From Myoxocephalus aenaeus (taxonomy: Eukaryota > Chordata > Actinopteri > Perciformes > Cottidae), in contig JBAMJR010000042.1 in assembly GCA_038501785.1 (NCBI GenBank), positions 1,487,001-1,551,000 on the forward strand: 64,000 nt of DNA. Direction: 5' to 3'. This document shows, in pieces, positions 1 to 64,000 of this stretch (the first letter of the stretch is position 1; every line of letters starts with the position of its first letter). Position numbers and translations under genes: made by a program. The notes below the pieces were generated by a model that made no database searches, had not been told where the DNA came from, and saw only the letters and a program-made list of their open reading frames with translations.

Positions 1-64
<64 letters not shown>
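1..64. repeat. (GA)32 microsatellite, open at left edge
   Basis: Uninterrupted GA dinucleotides from the first base. Confidence 0.99.
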
Positions 65-67
<3 letters not shown>

Positions 68-314
68 CAGCAAATAAAACATCAAAAATTTGACAATAAT
101 TGCGTTTCAACTGCTTCAAAGCACATTCACTGGGTCAGTCCCAGACCCAGCATGGATGAAAAGTGCAGATGAAAGGCAGAATGTGTTTACTTGTTACAAT
201 TACAGCTGTGCATGCGATATCTACTCTGTACGTGTTAGACATTAAAAAAAAAATATATATAACGGCATAGAAAAACAGCAGTCCACAAGGTATTTAGCCA
301 CAGGTGGTGCGATA

Positions 315-316
<2 letters not shown>

Positions 317-358
<42 letters not shown>

Positions 359-360
359 GT
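317..360. repeat. (GT)n microsatellite
   Basis: GT run with one GC interruption near the end. Confidence 0.97.
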
Positions 361-372
361 CATATCAGATTC

Positions 373-600
373 AACTCGGAACAAATACTTAATTTTTGGA
401 AATATGATTACTTTCTTGCAGAGGGTTAGATCACTCTCATATCCCGTTGGTGTAATTTGTTGGTTAGCTTAGCTTAGCATCAAGACTGGAATCAGCTAGC
501 CTGACTGTCCACAAAAGTGACAAAATCTGCCAACCAGTTTTGGTTTTACAGGGAATTTATGTGCGATTATTTCTTGGCCAGGCCAGTGACTTCCAGACAT
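373..600. repeat. Partial copy of the TTAGCTTAGC interspersed repeat
   Basis: Contains TTACTTTCTTGCAGAGGGTT, then GGTTAGCTTAGCTTAGCATC and AAGACTGGAATCAGCTAGCC, then ATTTCTTGGCCAGGCCAGTG. It shares family and orientation with the copy at 51138-51382 but keeps different parts. Confidence 0.6.
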
Positions 601-839
601 TATCTTTTGACTAGTGGTCATTATTGCCGGGGCTCTGGCACTCTGGGGTTCCCTGTACCCATTATTCAAGTAGTCGTATGAACCCCCTATGAGTTCTAAT
701 AGTTATGTTATATCATTTATTTCAGAATTTAGTTGTGAAAAAAAAAAACATCCAGCATGATATGAGCAAGATTTCCCAAAAATGCCTCCTCGAACCGCCC
801 CCGGATGCATGCTTCAAAGCCTAAACAACAACCTACAGA

Positions 840-1470
840 GTTGTAAGACCCCTCTTTGTAAAGATAATGACTTAAATAATCACAATAAAACGAAACATTG
901 GGGAGTTACCATAGAGTTTTAGTAAAAAAAAACTGTTGTTCGGTTCAAAAATGTAAAAGTTATAAGCTTTATGTCTTTTCACAATTTGTTTGAGGCATGC
1001 TGGGTAATACAATTTGCATAAAGCTCTGACGAAGGCATGTGACGCAGTCTAAGAAACCTCCCACCTTCACAGAAGCCTACAGAGTCGAAAAACGGAAAAA
1101 GGAAGTCGGAAAAAAAAACAGTCCGGGTGCATTGGGATTTTCCAGGGACTAATATACAAAGACTCCTACAAGCTCGTAGGGTTACAAAGAGGTGTCTTTT
1201 ATTGAAATCTGACTTTGGAAAGTGTACTTATTAACAATCTAGTGAAACGTTACGGCCGCCGACGAAAATGACGGCGATGTTACGGGGTTTATGTAATGAC
1301 ATAAACTTAACAGTAAGTTAAAACATTTCTTTTCGGCTATAAACTCTTCCCACGAGGCTTTATTGTATTTCAGCAATTTAAATTAAGTTAATCAACGTTG
1401 TGGTTCCGGAGATCCTTTAGGAAACGTCACTTGACTTATTTTTCTCTTTTCCTGTCCGATAATGGGCGCC
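840..1470. repeat. Diverged interspersed repeat, copy A
   Basis: Shares ordered short matches with 2895-3540: CCTCTTT.AAAGAT, GTTCGGTTCAAAAATG, GTGAAACGTTA, then TTTCAGCAATTTAAATTAAG and a GTGGTT...ACTT block. It also carries GAAGCCTACAGAGTCGAAAA, familiar from a fish repeat family. Class unknown. Confidence 0.5.
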
Positions 1471-2063
1471 TCGGGGCTGGGGGTTAAAGAGGTTAAAGGA
1501 AAGTTACGTATTTTTTAACCCGGGTTTTATCCTCATGTTTGTAGGCAAAGCTCTTGTAGTCAAATCCAGGAGCTGACAGATGGTAATCCGGATTGTTTTG
1601 TGGAGATATTGAGATGTATTAAGATGAACCAAAGAGTAAAGAAAGAAGTACACATTATGTATTGCTCTCTGTGCCTTCTGTCGTCGCTCAGCTCTATCAA
1701 ATATTTACAGCAGTCATTAACCTTTGCCATGCACAAAGCAAAAACCTCTCCGGCTGCAGCTGACGCCTATAGATCTGCTCTCATGGGTCGTGCCAGTTCA
1801 TGTTTATTGAAGGTGGAATCAAATCTGTGAGCAGTGAATAATGGCCCGTGTGCGGTGCAGTCCAAACAATGTGGTCTTATTGTATCATATATCTAATGCA
1901 GCTCATGCATTTTTAGCGTCAATGCACTTTATGGAGAACTGAGTAAATCAAAATCTTTTAGTTTTTAGGTGTCCATTCTATTTGATTTGAACGATCTATG
2001 TGCAAAAGGTTTCAAAATGTGGAATTTCCAAACATCGGCTCTAATGAGGCCGGATCCACTCAC

Positions 2064-56989
<54,926 letters not shown>

Positions 56990-57167
56990 CTGAGGACGAG
57001 GCCGGAGACAGGCATTGAGACGGGGCATCGGCCGTTTGTTTAAACGTGTGAACAACATCTCAGAATGTAAAATCAACACATGCATTATTGTAATAGCCTT
57101 TTTAGGCTTTTTTTTAACATTGTGGACGATTTACGTTGTGGCTGATTTGGTAAGCAATCCTCTAAAC

Positions 57168-57591
57168 TAGGGGTGTCAAACATACGGCCGTTAAAATTGC
57201 AGAAAAAAAACTACCTGAGTTGGGACTTGAACCTCTGATCCTCTGATCCTCTGATTGTAAGACGGGCATGCTAACCATTGAGCCACAGTCGAAATTGATT
57301 GCAGCACTGACATTACAAAAAATATTGCCCAACTGCAAGGGAGTCTGCAGAGGAGGACCCAGGCAGGTAAACAGTGGGCTGATGTCTGAATTTTTGGTCT
57401 TTATGTTTCTAGTTTATTGAAGAAAGACCTTAAAACAGGATTTATCATCCAAAAACCTTCACCAATGATTTAAACAGAGAAATATTGTCATTATGTATGC
57501 GTTATTATGCTGTGATTTTACTGGTCCGGCCCACTTGAGATCAAAATGGGCAGCATGTCGCCCCTTCACTAAAATGAGTTTGACACTGCTG
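57168..57591. mobile_element. hAT/Charlie-like MITE with perfect 8-bp target duplication
   Basis: The ends are TAGGGGTGTCAAAC (left) and GTTTGACACTGCTG (right), inverted versions of the CAGGGGTGTCAAAC terminus of fish hAT/Charlie-like elements with a few mutations. The 424-bp element is flanked by CTCTAAAC at 57160-57167 and 57592-57599, an exact 8-bp duplication. The right half carries the familiar 'GGTCCGGCCCACTTGAGATC' segment. A tRNA-like segment sits inside the left part. No transposase frame. Confidence 0.88.
57218..57295 (-). repeat. tRNA-like segment with A and B boxes, nested in a hAT element
   Basis: On the minus strand: TGGCTCAATGGTTAGCATG (A-box form), then CCCGTCTTACAATCAG (anticodon-arm-like), then a triplicated GATCAGAG spacer and GGTTCAAGTCCC (B-box form). 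The acceptor ends pair poorly and the extra repeats spoil the cloverleaf. It is therefore a tRNA-derived pseudogene or a SINE head rather than a working tRNA gene. Confidence 0.6.
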
Positions 57592-57839
57592 CTCTAAACT
57601 GAATGTAGGCAGATATAGAGATTTCATTCTGGCACCAACAGCAAACAGAGTGCTATGCTATCCTGACCACAAACTCAAGCTTCCCCCCCAATTCTAAAAA
57701 CACATATTTGACCTCTTAACCTGTAGTCCTAATTATAGACCTAGATTATTTTGGAACTTGATGGTGCTTTGCTTGTGGTGCCAAAAAACAACAACAGCAG
57801 TTTCAGGTAGGGACTATTTTCTTTCTACCGAACTACACC

Positions 57840-58100
57840 CGCCATCCATATTACCGTGCATCTATACTGCATCAATAAGGAGTCCTGAAACCCGGAAATG
57901 AGTCGGCATCTTTTCACTTCCGGTTCCCTCCTCTGGAAGTCAATGGGTTCTTTGAACGGGTTTTAGTTTAGATGCCCGAAATAAGGTCTAACATAGGCTA
58001 ACGAGATTTAAACGTTTTGTTTTTAGAAAGGCGGTTGCTAACAAGTGGCTAAATGACTCTACAAAACGTCACCATGTTAAACACTAGTCCACTTTTAGCT
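57840..58100 (+). repeat. Fish-type interspersed repeat fragment
   Basis: Contains CCGGTTCCCTCCTCTGGAAG, TCAATGGGTTCTTTGAACGG and AGCTCAGTGGCAGCGACGTT, phrases seen in a repeated fish sequence. Class unknown. Confidence 0.4.
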
Positions 58101-60227
58101 CAGTGGCAGCGACGTTGAACTCATTCGGTGTTATTTATTTACAGCCTAATGTTCGCTTTTTACTTCTGCCGTTTGCCTTCACACTCAAACCAAAAATTAT
58201 CTGGATTGATAAACAGCACAACAGGAAAAACTGGAAAACACTATATGTGTTTTTGATTTTGGGACACCCTGTGCCTTTAAGATTTAAAAATGTCAAAGGC
58301 AACATCCTGCAAAAACATACAAGTCGAAGGTCACATTTATAATGTTGTGGACGACCACTCGTTGGCTTCCCGTATTATAAGAAAGGTACACAGCACTCAA
58401 ACATGCATACATGGCGGTTATATGACAACCTCTAGTCCAAAGGGCTGATCAATTTGAACAACCCATTATGGTTCTGAAGGACACTTGAGACAACATTGGG
58501 AAACTATGCAATTATTAAATAGCAGTCGTAAAGCGGATAGAAAACGAGGGTACGAGGGAGAGTTGGGAGGACCACGTAGGAGAAAGAAGGATTATGCCTG
58601 GAAGAAGAAGAGAAAAAAAAAGAAAAAAGTCACAGTAATAGCCCAATTCTGACAAGCGGTACTTCCCATTACCAGATCAGAAGGAAAGGGGTTGTGCTAA
58701 AGGATGTCCTGTTTCCACGGAGATTCAGATTGATGTGGAAAAGTACTGAGCCTTTGTCTGTCCTCTGTTGCCATACTGACTGGCAGCTAGATATGTTTGA
58801 TAAGGGTGCACTGGGTTGTTTGCAGCATGGTGCAGTAATTTAGGAAAAGAACATTTTCCATGTCTCTTGCAGGTCAAAAAGCTCCACCGCGCTCACAAGA
58901 CTTTCACTCCCACAATCTCTTCTTCAGCAATCGCCAACAGCAACCCACTGAAGCCTGGGAGCAATATGCTAATTTACAGAGGGAAAAGAAGAAGAAAAAC
59001 AAACTACAATCATATGCACCTGTCACATATGAGTAAGCAGAACCGACCACGAGTGATTCTCCACCGGGTTCATTCTACCATATGGAAGTCTTTCCCCTCT
59101 TTAAGGGGAACCCATCCATCGATGCGCGAGGAATAAAACGCTTATAATTAATGCCAACATCACCGCGTGGAAAAAAAACAAATTGCATGCAACATGTCAG
59201 GTTGAATAAAGACAACTGGATGGCCGAGCTCTTGGGGAAGGAATGCTGTGAACGCTTTATAACGGGGGAGTTCAGCACGCAAATCAAGAAACAACAACAA
59301 CTATTAACTGGCTTTGAAATGACTGGGCTTGGTCCTTTAGAGATCCGTGCTCCCTCTTTGAAGAGCTGGCACTAGTTTATTATTTTTTTACACAATTTGT
59401 ACACTACCGTTTGACATTGTTATGAGTTGATTCATGTAATGTTTATAGAAACCGCTGGAGGATGGAGATGATGGCAACAATGTTTGAGATTAAACAAAAC
59501 GGTAGTGAGACTCTTTAGCAGTAGTTGCAATGCATGATGCGAGTCTCAAAGTGAAAGTGATTCCTCCCCACCACCCCTGACTCATTCTGAAAGTGGAACC
59601 CCACTTTGCAGACTCAAACTGCTGCAACCTGATGATGACAGGAGTATGAAGCCTGAAGTCGACGCTTAGCAGCCTCTGCCTTTCCGTAGCACTCGGGCCA
59701 ATTAAATACGGGGTCAACCTAAATGATGGGCAAATCAAAACAGGGAAGGCAATTTCGGTGTGCTCTGAGTGGAAGTGAGGATTTGTAGAAGACTGTAACC
59801 ATTAATAGCCATTACATACATGTAGGTGTCAAGTCAAAAGCGGGACATCTTTGACTCGCATTAGCTCGTCTCCCTGTCCGTCTGTCTGTCCTTTTGTTCG
59901 CCTGTCTTCCTGTCCTCGTCTGGCAGCCCACAACGGCCCGGTGATGGAGAAAGCTTCCATTGTTTTAGAGCAAACCCCCCCCCCCTTGCCATAAGAGAGA
60001 CAGTGACCTCATCGTCCCGATCCACTAGTGGTTACCAGCAATGCCGGGATTCCCGAAACGAGGGGGCGATGCAAACAAGGATGGGCATTGTCCAAAAGAG
60101 GCATTCAGCGCTCCGGGGCAAGAGCGAGCTGAAAGTGAGGAGAGACTGGGGAAGTGCTGTGTCAGGATTGTGACACAGAATATCAGCCAAACTCCACTGG
60201 AGGAGGAGAGATCAGAGGTGGGAGCAT

Positions 60228-60265
<38 letters not shown>
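60228..60265. repeat. Poly-G run of 38 bases
   Basis: Uninterrupted G on the plus strand, which is the template strand of babam2. Such runs form quadruplex structures readily and vary in length between reads and individuals. Confidence 0.97.
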
Positions 60266-60266
<1 letters not shown>

Positions 60267-61744
60267 GGAGGGCTGCAGAGCTCAAGCAAGTAGGCCAAGG
60301 CCAAAGATAACAGGCTTGAGACTTGTTTCAGTGGGAGGGGAAGCTAAGTGTGTACTCAACGTGGTGAAGTGCACGCCACGTGCACGGTGGACGCTCCATG
60401 AGTGGACCGAGCGTTTGGTCGTGCACCTTGGATTTTTGTGACATGGCGCACGCCGCTCGCCATAGGAGCTTCTCAGACAGGCCAGTGATGAAAGCGCTGT
60501 TTACATGTCCAGGGATCTGTAAAAGACGGCCAATTCACTTTTAAATGCTTTAGAAACTGGTGGTCTTAAAAAAAATAAAAAAATAATCTACATTTGAGTA
60601 CATATTTTCCAGCCAAATCAAATTGTTTGCAGGATAGTCAACCTAATGCTCGACTTATTTCTCTACAGGGCTCGTACGAAGGCAATAAAGTAGGCCATGA
60701 ATACGAGATGTGGGTTTCCTCCTCGGCATCGTGGAGGTTGGTTCGCGGCGTTTTTCCGATTCCACCCGTTGTCTCCTTGCTCTACTTCGCAGTACGTTTC
60801 CTCTGGCGTTTTGGAGAATAATGCAACGAACAGTGCGTTAGGCATTAAGGCCTTTTGTGTGTGCATGCTCATCTGCCGAGGCTCCCGCCGCGGTGCCAAG
60901 CGCCAATATGAACAAAACTCTACAGTGGACACTGTAAACAAAACCCATCTTTTATCCTGAAATATGTGAGGAGAGCTGTAGCACAACTTTATGACTGGAT
61001 AAATGATTACAGCACATACCAGAGAATGTTTTCCCTCAGATAAACAAGACATTTGCAGGAGAAACACTCCCTTGAGTGTGTGTGGCAACGGTTCCCTCAC
61101 AGTAGTTCACCCCATGTGCTCCAGAGGTATTCTCTGATCACAGGGTATATTTTCTTTTACCAAACTGTCGTTATTGGTGGAACTGGGCTCTGATAAGTGT
61201 CTGATGGCGGTCACGCAGGGAGGCGCCATACACATAATATGAAAATATCAGCATGTGATCAACTCCTCATAATAATCTCCTACTTCGAGGCCGGTAGATG
61301 GGAGACGGGGATTCTCCACTCCATGAAAAAGTGTGAGCTACAACTTTACGGGGCAGCTGATTTCAAAACGAGCTGACGGTAAGCGGTATTCATATATATT
61401 CATATATGTCATGTCTGACCCCTTTTCAGTTTACTTCTCTACACAACAGTTATCTTTCCAACATATAACGCAACACCATCAGCTCCTAAAATCCTAAAAG
61501 TGGCCTTTAAAAAAATCCTTGACTGACAGAAAGACCGTGGTCAACGTCGCCATCCATATCGGGGCAAAAATAAATAAAAATAAATAAAGAAAGAATACTG
61601 CGCTGGTCTGTCTTGTACTGAATGTTCTGACTCTGAGTTAACAAGGTAGCACTGGAATGCCGCTGCGAAGCATTGGTCGAACACAGAGGCAGAGATTGTG
61701 AAACGCACTGAGCCAAAAAAGCAATGTCCGTGTGTTTGCAACGC

Positions 61745-61745
61745 G

Positions 61746-61828
<83 letters not shown>
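61745..61828. repeat. (GT)n microsatellite
   Basis: GT run with one early GC interruption. Confidence 0.97.
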
Positions 61829-61830
<2 letters not shown>

Positions 61831-62498
61831 ACTCTTCACTGAATTGATTTTATACGCTCTGCTGAAGACTGTGTGTGCCAAAACAGATCTACGTATTTTT
61901 TTTTTCATGAATAGGATAAGCCCTGCGGAAAATGTACACATTTGATGCATAAAAACCAAAACAAAAGACGCAATTGTCGCAATCTAGTCTATTTGAGAGC
62001 TGAGATTTACTGTTTGATGAAATAAATTGAAAAAAAAGAAAGAAAGAAATTCCATCTACATGCCCGCTCGATCTTTCTGTATGGAAGGAACATCTTTCTT
62101 AGGGCTTTATCCCCAGGGGGTAAATATTGTAGGCCGGTTCAATCTGGATCTTGTAATCCAATTATTTTGACACAACACACTGGTTAAACCTGTGTCAAAT
62201 GATTAAGCCTAAACTTGGCTTATGATAAAACCTGTCGCCTCTAATTCCCAAATCACTGATACTTTCCTTATTTGAAAAGAGCGCATATCTGTAAAGGAAG
62301 CGACGCATAATCGTATTACCTTTAGATACTATTATTATTATTGATTCAATATCAGTGTTAAAAACTGCACATTAAAAATATATTGGATTACCATTTAGCA
62401 TTTGGGATATTCATGGAGCAGTGTGTCCAAGCCGATGTTAAAAACAGTCGAAATAGCAATAGTCGGTTGACAAATGTGACAGAACGCCATCTTTAAAA

Positions 62499-62504
<6 letters not shown>

Positions 62505-62551
<47 letters not shown>
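62505..62551. repeat. (AC)23 microsatellite
   Basis: Uninterrupted AC run. Confidence 0.97.
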
Positions 62552-62553
<2 letters not shown>

Positions 62554-63479
62554 TGATTGATTTACTCAAATTGAATAAATAAAAACATTTTAATTAATAA
62601 ATAATACAATTGATAAAATATTATTTATGTGTTTTCGTGTGTAACTTTTGCTGCGGTTCAACTAGCGTCCACACTGCTCCGAAAAGGTAGGAAAAAAAGC
62701 TGCTGACCCGTCTTAGTTAGAAAACTCTGGGATTACGTTTTGGAAAAGGAGACTTTTAAAAACCGTGACCCAGACACACACATCCTCTTCCGGATTGGGT
62801 CGTATCAGTCACTTCGCTGATTCGTCACGGCCCTATCACGGTGCTTTTACGAAAGAAAACCAACGACATCCGCCTGGACTTATATAATGTTCTGTTCTTC
62901 CTCAATAATATCTTCTGCAAATAAACAACCGACCGCAGAGTAGACAATCCGTGTCGTGTTTACAAGGATGCCCAGTGTACGTGAATGGTCACATGACATG
63001 AGTTTTCAGGTGTGTTAGTATTATTTCTGAAACGGTGCTAAAACACTCGAGTGCATGGGGATCGTTTCAGATTTCTGAAACGCTGCGTAGCAAAAATGTA
63101 TTTGAGCCTTTACACCCCGTGGGCGTGACGAATATACGACACGATAAGCAAAATACTCGCCTGAGAGTATTATATCATGGGCTTTTATTGTGATAGGTAA
63201 GAACGGAAAAGGTGGATCTGGTCTGTGCCGCCCTCTTCAAGGGTGAAAGGAGTAATTATAGTTTACTGGCTTGGTTCAGACTACGGAGCATCCCTGCTGC
63301 TGTTTCATAAAGGCGCTGCTCAACCCTTTCTGCACAACGTGATGGTTGATGTCTTTATCCGTGGTGAAATTCGTTGTTTTTCTGTTTTTGTTTTTTGCTT
63401 GTGTTCTGCGCGAAAGTAATCGAGACAAAAAACAACAGTTCAAACAGTGTGCAAACCAATTGCACGAAAACAAATGCCC

Positions 63480-63905
63480 CTGGTGTGCAGTGTGGATGTG
63501 GCCCAAGAGTCTACAGCCGTGCTAGTGGCCTGAGGTACAGCCATGCTTTGAACTGTATGCTAACATCAGCATGCTAACATACTCGCAATAACAATGGTAA
63601 CACGTGGATGTTTAGTATGGCTAAAGTTCAGCATGTTCACCATCTTAGTTTAGGTGATGGAAATGTCCTTAGTTTTGCAGGTACATGGTCATCAATCAAA
63701 GTACTGGACAAATCTAAATATTTATAAATTCACAAACTTCCACCTGCTGGTGGCGCTAAAGGAAAGTTCAGAGGAACACAACAGTCATTAGAGGATAACC
63801 TTTTGGGGCCTTGAATATCTGCAGCAAATTCCACTGCAATCCATCCAATAGGTGTATAGATTCTTCAGTTTGAACCGACATAGTGGACCGACAAACAGAC
63901 CGTTA
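63480..63905 (+). repeat. Fish-type interspersed repeat
   Basis: ATGCTAACATCAGCATGCTA, GTTCACCATCTTAGTTTAGG, TTAGTTTTGCAGGTACATGG, CTGGTGGCGCTAAAGGAAAG and GCAATCCATCCAATAGGTGT follow in the order known from a very common percomorph repeat. It ends with CCGACAAACAGACCG. Confidence 0.65.
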
Positions 63906-64000
63906 GCCCCAGGACCACTACTTACCGCGTAGTATTGTGTAAATAAAGACAAAACCACTAAGTGTGCAACTTATTGCATCAAATCAATAGACACGAGTCA

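Larger units (their letters stand above)
1..2063 (-). other. babam2: babam2 intron (3' part of gene), open at left edge
   Basis: Non-coding. It contains a (GA)n tract at the edge, a (GT)n tract at 317-360, a diverged 'TTAGCTTAGCTTAGCAT' fish-type repeat at about 373-600 and an old interspersed repeat at about 840-1470. I see no other coding signal; the short ORF at 1600-1830 has no recognisable similarity. Confidence 0.8.
56990..64000 (-). other. babam2: babam2 intron upstream of the residue-101 exon, open at right edge
   Basis: Non-coding. It holds a hAT/Charlie-like element at 57168-57591, a fish-type repeat around 57840-58100, the 38-base G run at 60228, (GT)n at 61745, (CA)n at 62505 and an interspersed repeat at about 63480-63905. 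I searched by eye on the minus strand for the BRE N-terminal exons (ISPMLSPF, WDIIFNAQYPELPPDF) and did not find them. Confidence 0.75.

Noticed and set aside
1..2063. The last babam2 coding exon
   Set aside because: I looked for a minus-strand match to the C-terminal AYFKTFVPQFQE segment after a splice acceptor and found none, so it is assumed to lie outside the window.
57218..57295. Functional tRNA gene on the minus strand
   Set aside because: A and B box forms are present, but the acceptor stem does not pair well and a triplicated 8-base spacer breaks the cloverleaf.
60025..60441. Proline- or glycine-rich reading frames
   Set aside because: They are produced by the 38-base G run.
60663..61100. 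Minus-strand frame of 145 codons as a possible upstream babam2 exon or a nested gene
   Set aside because: Its translation does not resemble the BRE N-terminus or any family I know, and I see no matching splice phase.

Overview
This is vertebrate nuclear DNA, most likely from a ray-finned (percomorph-type) teleost. It is mostly non-coding, dense in long dinucleotide microsatellites, and carries many diverged transposable elements of kinds common in fish genomes. The one gene I can support is babam2 (BRE, BRISC and BRCA1-A complex member 2). It lies on the minus strand and is cut by both window edges. Seven internal coding exons read right to left: 56989-56795, 55922-55848, 31998-31889, 15781-15682, 2570-2500, 2380-2298 and 2217-2064. 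All introns inside the window are GT-AG and all exon phases join cleanly. The exons cover roughly residues 101-363 of the 383-residue human protein. I did not find the first ~100 residues, which should lie beyond 64000, or the last ~20, which should lie before position 1.

Layout. 1-2063 is intron with a (GA)n tract and two old interspersed repeats. 2064-2570 holds three close-set 3' exons with introns of 80 and 119 bp. 2571-15681 is a 13.1 kb intron with a dead CR1/L2-type LINE, several LINE 3' tails, (CA)n and (TA)n arrays, a TTAA-flanked MITE and a 1 kb hAT-type element that stops 36 bp from the exon. 15682-15781 is an exon. 15782-31888 is a 16.1 kb intron with an interspersed repeat, a MITE, a 22-bp minisatellite and many microsatellites. 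31889-31998 is an exon. 31999-55847 is a 23.8 kb intron with a perfect 29-bp hairpin, a minus-strand LINE 3' fragment, possible conserved non-coding blocks and compound microsatellites. 55848-56989 holds two exons. 56990-64000 is intron with a hAT/Charlie-like element (perfect 8-bp target duplication) carrying a tRNA-like segment, a 38-base G run, and a fish-type interspersed repeat at the right edge.

Babam2 is a scaffold of two deubiquitinase assemblies: the BRCA1-A complex, which acts on K63-linked ubiquitin at DNA breaks, and the cytoplasmic BRISC complex. No second gene, RNA gene, CRISPR array or operon was recognised. I found no credible new biological system. The points most worth a second look are structural: transposons with clear target duplications (one beside a splice donor), long perfect hairpins, a minisatellite that is open in all three forward frames, a tRNA-like segment inside a hAT element, and a long G run on the template strand. 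All family assignments come from reading the sequence and from memory of these families; no database search was run.
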